64,000 bases of DNA from Stigmatella ashevillena (GTDB lineage: Bacteria; Myxococcota; Myxococcia; Myxococcales; Myxococcaceae): positions 8,736,425-8,800,424 of the forward strand of contig NZ_JAQNDM010000002.1 in the NCBI RefSeq assembly GCF_028368975.1. The letters are read 5' to 3'. Numbering within the stretch: the first letter of the stretch is position 1; every line of letters starts with the position of its first letter. The notes beneath the pieces are model-generated. The model was not told where the DNA came from and did no database searches. It worked only from the letters and a program-made list of their open reading frames with translations. The translations under genes and the position numbers were made by a program. Positions 25,144-32,639 of the stretch are shown one piece after another.

Positions 25144-26698
25144 GTTCGAGTTTCGCACTTTTTAGGTAGCCCCGGCAGCAGCGACCCGAAGCGTATCGGG
25201 TAGCAGAACCAGGAGGTTTTGACGCCCCTGGTGCACAGCCGGGGTCGCCGAAAGTGCAGGCTTCAAACAGGCGAGGCGAAGCGTAGCCAGCATGTCGGCA
25301 AAGGAAGGACGGACCTTGTGGCGGTACCAGGGACGAGTCACGGGTGTGTAGAGCCGATGGCCGTGCTGGGCAAACCACAGCACCGTGAGACTGTAGAGCA
25401 GCATGGCCAAGGGAGCGGTCCTTCGGACCGCCAAGCGGCTCCAGCCCTGGGGCTCCTCGAAGCCCAGGTGGCTCTTGCTGCCTTGGAAGGCTTCTTCAAT
25501 GGACCAGCGGCCTGCGTACTCGGCCAGCACTTGCTCTGCGGACAGTGAGAGGTCCGTGGAATAGAAAGCCTGGAGAGGACGTCCTCCCGTCAAAGGCTCC
25601 ACGACCACGATTTTAAGAGGACGATGGGGGACGCCGTACCAATAGGCCACGGTTTCCACCAAACGGACCGTGTCCTGTCGTCCGTAGAGGTGGAGCGTCA
25701 CCCGGCGGGCGCGCTGCTGGGTGAGCATCTGCTGCGGAGAAGGAAGGCGCATGCCGCGCTTGCGAGGTCGGCCCTGGGGTCCCGGCTTGTGAATAGGAGG
25801 TGGGGCGAACAAGCGCGCATCCAAAGGCAGTCGGCTGAGCAAATCACAGTTTTCTGGCAGGTAGCCCAAGACGCTTTGGCCCCCATAGGTGGAGTCCGCC
25901 GCCACGCGAAAGTGGCGCTCCGCGAATGCCGTGCACAAACACTGGAGCAGTTCCACCGCCAACTCCGGCCGTGTGCGGTATTTGAGGTGCCATCGAGCGG
26001 CGGCCTTCTGGTTGAGGTAGAGCCGGAAGAGCACGGGCAGGCTGAAGAACCGGCCTGGGCAGCAGGGCACTTGCACTCGTACTGCCAGCACTACCCAACT
26101 GTGGCCCCAACTCGTCACGGCATACCGGCGGCTGCTGGCCAACGGGTCATGGTGCATCCCTGCGCCGAACACCTTCAGGCCCCTTTTGCGCGCCAGCGTG
26201 TCATCCAACGTCAACGAGACTGGCCCGGCTTCCAGCAGCGGCAGCGCCAGGCGCACCAGCGCCAGCCCCACCTGGTCCAAGCTCCAGCGCGCCGTAGCAA
26301 ACAGCCGGTAGTAGGCCGAGAAGTGCTTCGAGGTGCTGTCTGCGGCAGCCACCAACACCCCCGTGAGGGTCCTCCTTCCAGCGAACACCCAGCCCTGCAC
26401 CACCGTCATCAGCGAGAGCAGGCTCGGCACCGTCATGCTGGCCCCCATTGCGGCCAGCAGTTGAAGAAACGTACTTGGCAGTCCCATGGCGTCCCCCGTT
26501 GGCAGGGGGACTCTTCTTACGGAACTCTTCGCTCGACGGTCCTCCCTGCTGAATAGGCTTCTTGCTATGGGACGTAACAGGTCCTGCGCCCTCGTGCAGC
26601 AGGCTTCTGTTCCTTGGTACACCTCCAAGCAGCCCGCTCAGCCCTCCGGCGCATGCCTCCCCTTGGCCGACACCCCTCTCAAAAGTGCGAAACTCGAA
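25144..26698 (-). mobile_element. Complete IS701-type element
   Basis: A 1555-bp element with near-perfect inverted ends: TTCGAGTTTCGCACTTTT at 25145 and its complement ending at 26698. CTAA lies at 25140-25143 and 26699-26702 as target duplication, agreeing with the YTAR four-base duplication described for IS701. One transposase gene fills it. Confidence 0.8.
25162..26487 (-). CDS. IS701-family transposase
   Basis: A 441-residue DDE transposase. It has the first Asp in SLTLDDTLARKRG, the second in RVAADSTYGGQS and the Glu in GRWSIEEAFQGSKSHLG, the IS4/IS701-superfamily spacing. A basic RPRKRG linker lies between the second Asp and the Glu. The ATG at 26487 is preceded by GGGGGA. An upstream open extension exists, but the same leader in the second copy is not in frame, so it is probably untranslated. 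It appears intact. Confidence 0.85.
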   Translation of the reverse strand: MGLPSTFLQLLAAMGASMTVPSLLSLMTVVQGWVFAGRRTLTGVLVAAADSTSKHFSAYYRLFATARWSLDQVGLALVRLALPLLEAGPVSLTLDDTLARKRGLKVFGAGMHHDPLASSRRYAVTSWGHSWVVLAVRVQVPCCPGRFFSLPVLFRLYLNQKAAARWHLKYRTRPELAVELLQCLCTAFAERHFRVAADSTYGGQSVLGYLPENCDLLSRLPLDARLFAPPPIHKPGPQGRPRKRGMRLPSPQQMLTQQRARRVTLHLYGRQDTVRLVETVAYWYGVPHRPLKIVVVEPLTGGRPLQAFYSTDLSLSAEQVLAEYAGRWSIEEAFQGSKSHLGFEEPQGWSRLAVRRTAPLAMLLYSLTVLWFAQHGHRLYTPVTRPWYRHKVRPSFADMLATLRLACLKPALSATPAVHQGRQNLLVLLPDTLRVAAAGAT

Positions 26699-26702
26699 CT
26701 AA

Positions 26703-26780
26703 GAGCGCCTAACAAAAGTAAGGACTGGAGCCCTCGCCCAGAGGGAAAAATCTTTCTGAAGGGACTTTTGTTAGGCGCTC
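26703..26780. repeat. 78-bp MITE-like hairpin element
   Basis: Perfect inverted repeats GAGCGCCTAACAAAAG(T) at 26703-26719 and 26764-26780 enclose 44 bases with no gene. TAA stands on both sides (26700-26702 and 26781-26783). TNA triplet duplications are typical of IS5/IS1031-group elements, so this is probably an internally deleted IS5-type element. Confidence 0.7.
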
Positions 26781-26881
26781 TAAAGGACGCGGGCTTCGGC
26801 TACCTGCTCAAGGAGCCCGTGCTCCAGGGCGCGGCGTGGCTTCAGTCCCGCAGGTGGGACTCGAGAGGCGAAGATGTCCTA

Positions 26882-29800
26882 TCAGTGCGAGTCGTCCGGT
26901 TTCGGCGCCGGTTTCGGCGTCTGAGCAGGGATAGGCGTCATGGAACGGAGGGGTGCATTGCTGCCCAGAGCAATGAAGGGAGCCCAGGCATGGGGATGGG
27001 GGTGCGTTGTACGCAGAGAGAGCATGGCCTCGCGAAGTGCAGAGGCACGGCCCAGTCCCTTCAGGAGGTTGCGGTAATAGAGGTCCATGAGAAAGTGAGT
27101 GGAGTTGTCATTGACCTTCCAGAGACTGATGAGGAGGGTTTCAGTGCCAGCGGCCATGAGCGCACGGCGAAGGCCATAGACGCCCTGACCGAGGTGGACT
27201 TCGCCGCGGCCTGTGTCGCAGGCGGAAAGGACCACGAGCTGAGTGCCCCAGAGGTTGAGCCCTGCCAATTCCAGGGCGGTGACGAGGGAGGCTTCGGGAG
27301 CAGGAGGAGAGGACGCGGCCGTGGCGAGAGCGCCCGCCAGGACGAGGCCGGAGTTGAGTAAAGGCTCTGGCTGGGGAGGAGGAGCGCCACCCAATGAATC
27401 GACAAAGGCCAGGCCCCGATATTCGGCTGAGGAGGAGGCGGAGGGATTGCCGAGGAAGAAGCCGTGGGTGGCCAAGTGAAGAATGCCCGGGGTCGGGAGG
27501 TTAAGCAGCCGCTGCTTGGAGGCGTCTGGGCCGAGGAAGAGCTGAGCTTGGGGAATCAGGCGTTGAATGGCGTAAGCCTCTAGACGAGCGCCGGGAAGAG
27601 GAACCCAGGCGCTTCTGTCCAAGTTGGAGGGGGGCAGGGAGAAAAAGCGCTCCAAAGCGTCGGAGGGAGGAGTGGAAGGTAGAGAGCCATAAGGCACCGG
27701 AGAGAAGGAAGAGGAGAAGTCAGGGTCAGCGAAGACAAAGACGGAAGAGGAGGGCGCGCTGTCCGGGGGACGAGGCAGCAACTCTCGGCCGGAGGTGAGG
27801 TAGGAGAAGTCGAAGGAGTCCAAAAGGAAGGCGTGGCCATCGTGGAGAGCGGAGAAGGGGACGAGGCTGAGCTGGCCATCGGTGGAAAGGAAAATGCGAC
27901 GGGTAGAGCCGAGCAGGGGACGCAGGGGTGCAAAGGTGCTTTGGTAGAATTGCTGAGAAGCGGTTTGGAATGAGGCGTCTTTGTCCGCCAGGGCATCGCG
28001 AAGGCGAGAGGCGGCTTGGTCAATGGGAAAAGCAGGGCCCAAGTCGACGGAGCGGATAGAGGCATCTGGGAAGAGAACCAGCGCAAGGTAGCGCAGGTGG
28101 CTGGCATTCTTGGTACGAGCAATGCTGGGTTTTCGAATCAAGGGGCTGTCGTTGTAGGCGATGAATTCGACGAGAGCTGAGTCCTTGGGGAGTGAAGAGG
28201 AGACGCGGTCGACGATGTTGTCGGGGAATGGAAGAGAGGAGATGGAGCGAAGGGGGGCGGAGCGTTTAGCCAGTTCTGCTTCGAGCGAGTCACCCTCCTG
28301 GGTGAGTGCTTGGATACGCTGCTGATAGGCCTCTGGGGAGAGAAAACTCGGCCTGGAGAAAGAGAGAGAGGCCAACTGTGTACGCAAGCCTCGGAGACGT
28401 TCGAAAGAGTCGCGGTCTTCGGAGCCCATGCGGAGGTAGAGGGCGCGAGAGATGCTGGCATTCTCCGAGACAGACCGGCCCTTGAGAAGTAAGGCCGCTG
28501 TGAGAGCCAATCGTTGAACACGAGTGTCTTGAGGGTAAGCCCGGAGCAGGGCATAGAGCCTTTGCTCGCCGTCGAGCAGGTGGGCGAGGAAGGAAGAGAG
28601 GCGGGACTCAGAAAAGTCGAGGGCCTCATGACGAAGGCGGCGCTCGGAGATGGAGAAGGAGCTAAAGAAAAAAGGAAGAGCGTCTGAAAGGCGGTTTTGG
28701 GCCAAGCGAAGTATGCCAAACTCGTTGAGGTCCTCAGCGACGCTTGGATGGCTCTTGCCGAGAGCTGCTTCTTGGATTGCTAGGGCGCGCCGGAAGAGGG
28801 GCTCGGCCCGGCCATACAATTTCTGGCTTCTGTAGAGAACGGCGAGATTGTGGAGGGTGGCGGCGATGTCGGGGTGGCTATTCCCGAGGGCGGCCTCACG
28901 GATGGTTAGAACTCGCCGTAAGAGAGGTTCGACTCGGCCATACAGTCCCTGATCATAGTAGAAGATGGCAAGATTGGTGAGAGAGTCAGCGATGCTGGGA
29001 TGGTTTTTCCCGCGGGCAGCTTCTTGGATGGCCAGCGCGCGCTGAAGCAAGGGTTCGATCTGGCTATGTAACCCTTGGTGGGAATAGATGGTGGCGAGGT
29101 TATTGAGAGAGTCGGCGATTGCAGGATGATTTTTGCCAAGAGATGTTTCTTGGATAGTTAGAGCACGCTGGAATAGGGGCGTGGCTGAGTCGTACAGCCC
29201 TTGTTGGCTATAGAGGATTGCAAGGCTGATGAGGGGACCCGCGACGTTAGGATGATTTTTGCCAAAAGAGGCTTCTTGAGCGTTTAGAGATCTCTGGAGA
29301 AGAGGTTCAGCTCGGCCATATAGTCCTTGATCAGCATAGAGGTTGGCGAGGTTTTGAAGAGTTCCAGCGACCAGAGGATGATTTTTGCCAAGAGCTGCTT
29401 CTTGGACATCTAGAGCATGCTGGAAGAGGGGTTCGGCTTGGCCATACAAGCCCTGAGTAAAGTAGAGGTCGGCGAGGTTGTTGAGGTTGATGCCGACTGT
29501 GGGATGGTGCTTGCCGAGAGAGGCTTCTTGGATAGTTAGAGCGCGTTGAAGGAAGGGAACTGCCTGGTCATACAATCCCTGGCCTTTGTAAAGGAGGGCG
29601 AGGTTGTGGAGCAAGCCGGCGACTTTGGGGTGATTTTTGCCGAGAGAGGCTTCTTGAATGGCCAGAGCGCGCTGGATGAGGGGTTCAGCCCGGTCATATA
29701 GCTCACGAGTGTAGTACAGGAGAGCGAGGTTGCTGAGAGAGCCAGCGACTTTGGGGTGATTTTTGCCGAGAGAGGCTTCTTGAATGGCCAGAGCACGCTG

Positions 29801-30346
29801 GATGAGGGGTTCAGCCCGATCATACAATCCTTTATCAAAGTAAAGGAGGGCGAAACCGTTGAGAGAGTCGGCGACTGCGGGATGGTCCTTTCCGAGAGAA
29901 GCCTCTCGGATGTCCAGAGCGCGCTGGAAGAGGGGCTCAGCCCGATCATACAACCCCTTATCAGAGTAAAGGAGGGCGAAATCGTTGAGAGAATCGGCGA
30001 CTGCGGGGTGGTTCTTTCCGAGAGAAGCCTCTCGGATGTCCAGAGCGCGCTGGAAGAGGGGTTCGGCAGTGGCTAGCACCCCTTTTCGCCGGTAAATGTT
30101 GCCTACTAGATTCAGGCAACTGGCGACGTCAGGATGGCTACCTCCTAGGATTGTCTCTCTGAGCGAGAGTGCCTGCTCCGCCTGAGTGAAAGCCTCGGAA
30201 TAGTTGCCCGCATCTAAGAGCTTTGTTGCCTCGTCAAAGAATGCCTGAGCTTCTATCAGCCGCGCATCTATTTTCTCGTCGCTGGTCTGCCCTTCTGCTG
30301 CACGGAAAATAAATATTGCTATCATCCAAGTGAAGGTCTGACGCAT
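26882..30346 (-). CDS. Exported TPR-CHAT protein (predicted caspase-like protease)
   Basis: A 1154-residue protein. The N-terminus is signal-like (FTWMIAIFIFRAAEG). From about residue 35 to 540 there are roughly twelve 42-residue tetratricopeptide repeats with the kinesin-light-chain pattern (RAEPLFQRALDIREASLGK, NHPAVADSLNDFALLY). The C-terminal ~400 residues form a CHAT domain (caspase-HetF-associated-with-TPR) with the catalytic His in LHLATHGFF (about 960) and Cys in LSACDTGRGE (about 1043), followed by the family's GxxxLRRAL and WKVND motifs. Both catalytic residues are present, so protease activity is expected. CHAT proteins act in regulated proteolysis and some defence systems; no partner gene is adjacent. 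Strong 126-bp DNA repeats make unequal recombination likely. Confidence 0.85.
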   Translation of the reverse strand: MRQTFTWMIAIFIFRAAEGQTSDEKIDARLIEAQAFFDEATKLLDAGNYSEAFTQAEQALSLRETILGGSHPDVASCLNLVGNIYRRKGVLATAEPLFQRALDIREASLGKNHPAVADSLNDFALLYSDKGLYDRAEPLFQRALDIREASLGKDHPAVADSLNGFALLYFDKGLYDRAEPLIQRALAIQEASLGKNHPKVAGSLSNLALLYYTRELYDRAEPLIQRALAIQEASLGKNHPKVAGLLHNLALLYKGQGLYDQAVPFLQRALTIQEASLGKHHPTVGINLNNLADLYFTQGLYGQAEPLFQHALDVQEAALGKNHPLVAGTLQNLANLYADQGLYGRAEPLLQRSLNAQEASFGKNHPNVAGPLISLAILYSQQGLYDSATPLFQRALTIQETSLGKNHPAIADSLNNLATIYSHQGLHSQIEPLLQRALAIQEAARGKNHPSIADSLTNLAIFYYDQGLYGRVEPLLRRVLTIREAALGNSHPDIAATLHNLAVLYRSQKLYGRAEPLFRRALAIQEAALGKSHPSVAEDLNEFGILRLAQNRLSDALPFFFSSFSISERRLRHEALDFSESRLSSFLAHLLDGEQRLYALLRAYPQDTRVQRLALTAALLLKGRSVSENASISRALYLRMGSEDRDSFERLRGLRTQLASLSFSRPSFLSPEAYQQRIQALTQEGDSLEAELAKRSAPLRSISSLPFPDNIVDRVSSSLPKDSALVEFIAYNDSPLIRKPSIARTKNASHLRYLALVLFPDASIRSVDLGPAFPIDQAASRLRDALADKDASFQTASQQFYQSTFAPLRPLLGSTRRIFLSTDGQLSLVPFSALHDGHAFLLDSFDFSYLTSGRELLPRPPDSAPSSSVFVFADPDFSSSFSPVPYGSLPSTPPSDALERFFSLPPSNLDRSAWVPLPGARLEAYAIQRLIPQAQLFLGPDASKQRLLNLPTPGILHLATHGFFLGNPSASSSAEYRGLAFVDSLGGAPPPQPEPLLNSGLVLAGALATAASSPPAPEASLVTALELAGLNLWGTQLVVLSACDTGRGEVHLGQGVYGLRRALMAAGTETLLISLWKVNDNSTHFLMDLYYRNLLKGLGRASALREAMLSLRTTHPHPHAWAPFIALGSNAPLRSMTPIPAQTPKPAPKPDDSH

Positions 30347-30670
30347 CTCGTCTCGCTAGATTGAAATGGTGCAATGGAAGAGTTTGGATCTTACTACATG
30401 GGGGCAGGTTTCGTTAGACCTCGACAAACCGGTGTTCAGTGAGCCCCAACGTCGCCGGACATGATAGGGCCACAGGGCCACTGCCAATCCCAGAGGTGAA
30501 AGATGCGGACACCTTCCACTGTGGCCGGGTCGATGCGCATTCGATGAAGGCACACCATTCGCCGAATTTGTCTGGCTGTTGAGGTGTTGGAGAGCCACCA
30601 AATCGGGGCGAGTCCAAGCCGGTCGTGTGCAGCAGGAGAGGTGTGACTGCGTTCTCTGCCCAGAAGAGGT
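30347..30670. other. Gap between TPR-CHAT gene and prophage edge
   Basis: No gene is supported. A short AGATTGAAATGG sequence at about 30359 also occurs at about 16627, next to the IS3-type remnant, and may be an insertion-sequence end. This stretch must contain the promoter of the leftward TPR-CHAT gene. Confidence 0.35.
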
Positions 30671-30702
30671 GAAGCCCTCGCTCGGGGATAGGCGAGGGCT
30701 TC
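30671..30702 (-). terminator. Strong hairpin downstream of RHH protein gene
   Basis: GAAGCCCTCGC (30671-30681) and GCGAGGGCTTC (30692-30702) form an 11-bp perfect stem with a 10-base loop. It lies 40 bp after the stop of the leftward gene. There is no clear T-run, so termination efficiency is uncertain. Confidence 0.6.
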
Positions 30703-30742
30703 TGGGATTGTGGCAGCCGGAGGGGAGGGGGAGGCTTCGCGC

Positions 30743-31534
30743 CTACGCCAGCGCTGCCTCGGCGGCGAAGAGGGCCGCGGTGTCCTTGGCTCCGAGCTGG
30801 GTGAGGTAGCAGGCCAGGGAGCGCCGGAGGAACTCGGTGCGGCTCCTGATGCCGCGCGAACGCCAGGCCTCGTCGAGCTGGTCGACGACCTTACCCTCGA
30901 GCCTGAGGGGCAGCACCTTCATGTCACCGGGCTCGCCCTGGCTGCGGCACGTGGTGCGAGGGCCCACCGGGATGCGGCCTTTCTCGGCCTCGCGGATTTT
31001 CCAGATGAGGTAGGCCTTCGAGTCGCTGCCAGTGGGGCGGCCAACGACTTCGAGGTACATGGCCTGGAGTTGCTCGACGGTCATCGCCGAGAAGCGCCCG
31101 CGGGGAGGCTTGGTGGCGAGTTGGCCCGCGGCGCTCGCGGAGGTGGTGGCGGCGCTCGCGGAGGAAGTGCTCTTGGCCGGGGCAGGCGTGGCCCCCTTCT
31201 TGCCGCTGCGCGAGGGCGTAGCGCCAGCGGGCGCCGGAGCGAAGTCCTCGGCCTTCTTGCCCTCCTGGGACTGGGTGGCCTGCTCTGCGGGCGCCGTGGC
31301 CTGGTGGGCCTTGGCCTTCTCTGGAGCGCGGCCCTTGGTGGGCTTGATGGGCGCCTGCTCCTGCGTGGCCTTGGGTCGCTCGCGGGCGGCGAGCGCCTCC
31401 TCGATGCGGCGGATGAGCCAGGTGCGGTTGGGGCTGCGGGTGGCCTCGCCGACCATCTCGCGGTAGCGCGCCTGCAACTCGGGCAGGCGCATCTTTTGGA
31501 GGGAGGGGTGGGAAGTGCGTGCGTGGGGGGACAT
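30743..31534 (-). CDS. DNA-binding protein: two SAP/HeH-like modules and a ribbon-helix-helix end
   Basis: A 263-residue protein. Residues about 13-50 (MRLPELQARYREMVGEA, TWLIRRIEEAL) and about 150-185 (MTVEQLQAMYLEVVGRP, AYLIWKIREAEKG) are two copies of a small helix-extension-helix fold of SAP/Rho-N type, common in phage-linked proteins. They are joined by an Ala/Pro/Lys-rich linker. The last ~60 residues (MKVLPLRLEGKVVDQLDEAW, SRTEFLRRSLACYL) look like a ribbon-helix-helix DNA-binding domain. The start follows GGAGA. It stands at the end of the prophage structural module and may be a phage regulator or nucleoid-type protein; targets are unknown. Confidence 0.6.
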   Translation of the reverse strand: MSPHARTSHPSLQKMRLPELQARYREMVGEATRSPNRTWLIRRIEEALAARERPKATQEQAPIKPTKGRAPEKAKAHQATAPAEQATQSQEGKKAEDFAPAPAGATPSRSGKKGATPAPAKSTSSASAATTSASAAGQLATKPPRGRFSAMTVEQLQAMYLEVVGRPTGSDSKAYLIWKIREAEKGRIPVGPRTTCRSQGEPGDMKVLPLRLEGKVVDQLDEAWRSRGIRSRTEFLRRSLACYLTQLGAKDTAALFAAEAALA

Positions 31535-31703
31535 GGTGATTTCTCCTATCGGTTGGGTGTTGGGTACACGTGTGCCCTCACGCGCCCGAGGCCGGGCAAT
31601 CGCGTGGGGGAGGGCCCCGGCATGGGGCAGACAGTGTTTGAAGGGGAAAGCGAAGGCTCTGGGAGGGAGCGAGGGGAAGGCCTCGTCAGCTCACGGAGTC
31701 ATC

Positions 31704-31738
31704 GTCTCCCGCGCGCTCAGTGCCTGCGCGTGGGAGAC
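31704..31738 (-). terminator. Terminator-like hairpin after the prophage late operon
   Basis: GTCTCCCGCGCGC and GCGCGTGGGAGAC form a 13-bp stem with one G-U pair and a 9-base loop. It is 30 bp beyond the stop of the leftward gene ending at 31769. No U-tract follows. Confidence 0.55.
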
Positions 31739-31768
31739 ATACGCGCTCTGTTTCGCGCGTAAGGCAAG

Positions 31769-32065
31769 TCATTGTGCTCTGGGCTTTTGCAGATGTGCGA
31801 AGCACTCCAAGTCGATGACGCGAGGGTCGACATGCACGAAACTGGTGCTGCCATCCCAGCGAAGGGGCATCGCGTCGATGCGGTCCTCGGCCGTGACGCC
31901 TCCGAGATGCGCCAGCGCCTCGTCGTCAGTCACGTAGTAGCCGTCCGCGTCAGGGTCCGCATCGGGGCGGATGCCGCCGCGCAGCACGGCGAAGATGCGG
32001 ACTTTCTTCCCGTGGAGGCCGGGGATTTCGTTGCCGAGGTAGGTGGTGTCAGTGCCGATAACCAT
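31769..32065 (-). CDS. Hypothetical phage-associated protein
   Basis: A 98-residue acidic protein (IGTDTTYLGNEIPGLHGKKV, PDADPDADGYYVTDDEAL). The ATG at 32065 is preceded by GGGAG at good spacing. The DPDADG stretch could bind a metal ion. I do not recognise the family. It lies between the fibre gene cluster and a terminator-like hairpin, so it probably belongs to the prophage. Confidence 0.5.
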   Translation of the reverse strand: MVIGTDTTYLGNEIPGLHGKKVRIFAVLRGGIRPDADPDADGYYVTDDEALAHLGGVTAEDRIDAMPLRWDGSTSFVHVDPRVIDLECFAHLQKPRAQ

Positions 32066-32197
32066 GTGTATCTCCCAGCGCGTGTTGGCGGCGCGTGAGG
32101 ACATACACGCTTTGCTGTCTGGCTATAGCAAGTCGAGAAGAGAGGAATTGTGCTGGTGTTGCGCCCTTGTCCGTGTTGCCTCGATGCCGTGTGCTTA

Positions 32198-32632
32198 CTA
32201 ACTTGACACATCCGAGCCGCGGTGCGACTCGCCGGGCGGCATCTCAATTATCAAGCCCTGCGGGAACCAGCGCTCACGCGCCTCCTGCGTCAGCGGACGC
32301 ACCACAACTTGCCTGGTGATTTCCCCTTTGGGCTTGAGCGCTGTGTGGAGGCGCCCACGCTGGACGAGTTCGGCGTGGATGTGGTCGACGAGGAGCCCGT
32401 GAAGGTGGCCGAAGCTGCCAGGCGCCGGATGCGCTGGCTCGCCTTCGGCCGCGCGGATGAGGAACTCGGTGGAGCGACAGGAGGGGCACGCCGGAAGTTC
32501 GACGAGGCCGTCGTCCACATTCTCCCGGCGGGCGATGCCCACCTCCAGGGCGTCGAGGGAGAGGCGATTGCCGGTGCCGCACCGGACGCAGCGCTGAAAC
32601 ACGTCCTCGGCTGTGACTTCATGAATGGCCAT
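32198..32632 (-). CDS. Small zinc-ribbon-like phage protein
   Basis: A 144-residue protein. CVRCGTGNRLSLD and, about 28 residues later, CPSCRSTEF form two CxxC pairs, consistent with a zinc ribbon. The C-terminal half is HLHGLLVDHIHAELVQRG and a basic strand region. It lies 7 bases after the fibre gene on the same strand; the ATG at 32632 follows GAGGACG. The function is unknown. Its position next to the fibre suggests a tail accessory or fibre chaperone (weak inference). Confidence 0.5.
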   Translation of the reverse strand: MAIHEVTAEDVFQRCVRCGTGNRLSLDALEVGIARRENVDDGLVELPACPSCRSTEFLIRAAEGEPAHPAPGSFGHLHGLLVDHIHAELVQRGRLHTALKPKGEITRQVVVRPLTQEARERWFPQGLIIEMPPGESHRGSDVSS

Positions 32633-32639
32633 GACGTCC

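Larger units (their letters stand above)
24931..26860 (+). pseudogene. C-terminal part of a Fis-type regulator-like gene, split by nested insertions
   Basis: The plus strand reads ALEYLKTYRLSAAQTRRIFL, then (after one frame change in a G-run near 25076) NLERTSAHLKNTCNGLMLRL up to 25143. After the IS701 element and a 78-bp hairpin element the same frame resumes at 26781 as KDAGFGYLLKEPVLQGAAW. Removing both insertions with one TAA/CTAA target copy restores CTG CGC CTA AAG GAC. The helix-turn-helix spacing recalls the Fis-like ends of sigma-54 activators and related myxobacterial proteins, but the family name is uncertain because only the C-terminus survives. Confidence 0.5.

Noticed and set aside
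26882-30346. CRISPR-like periodic repeats
   Set aside because: The periodic DNA is the 126-bp coding repeat of TPR units in one protein, without spacers or CRISPR-type short repeats.
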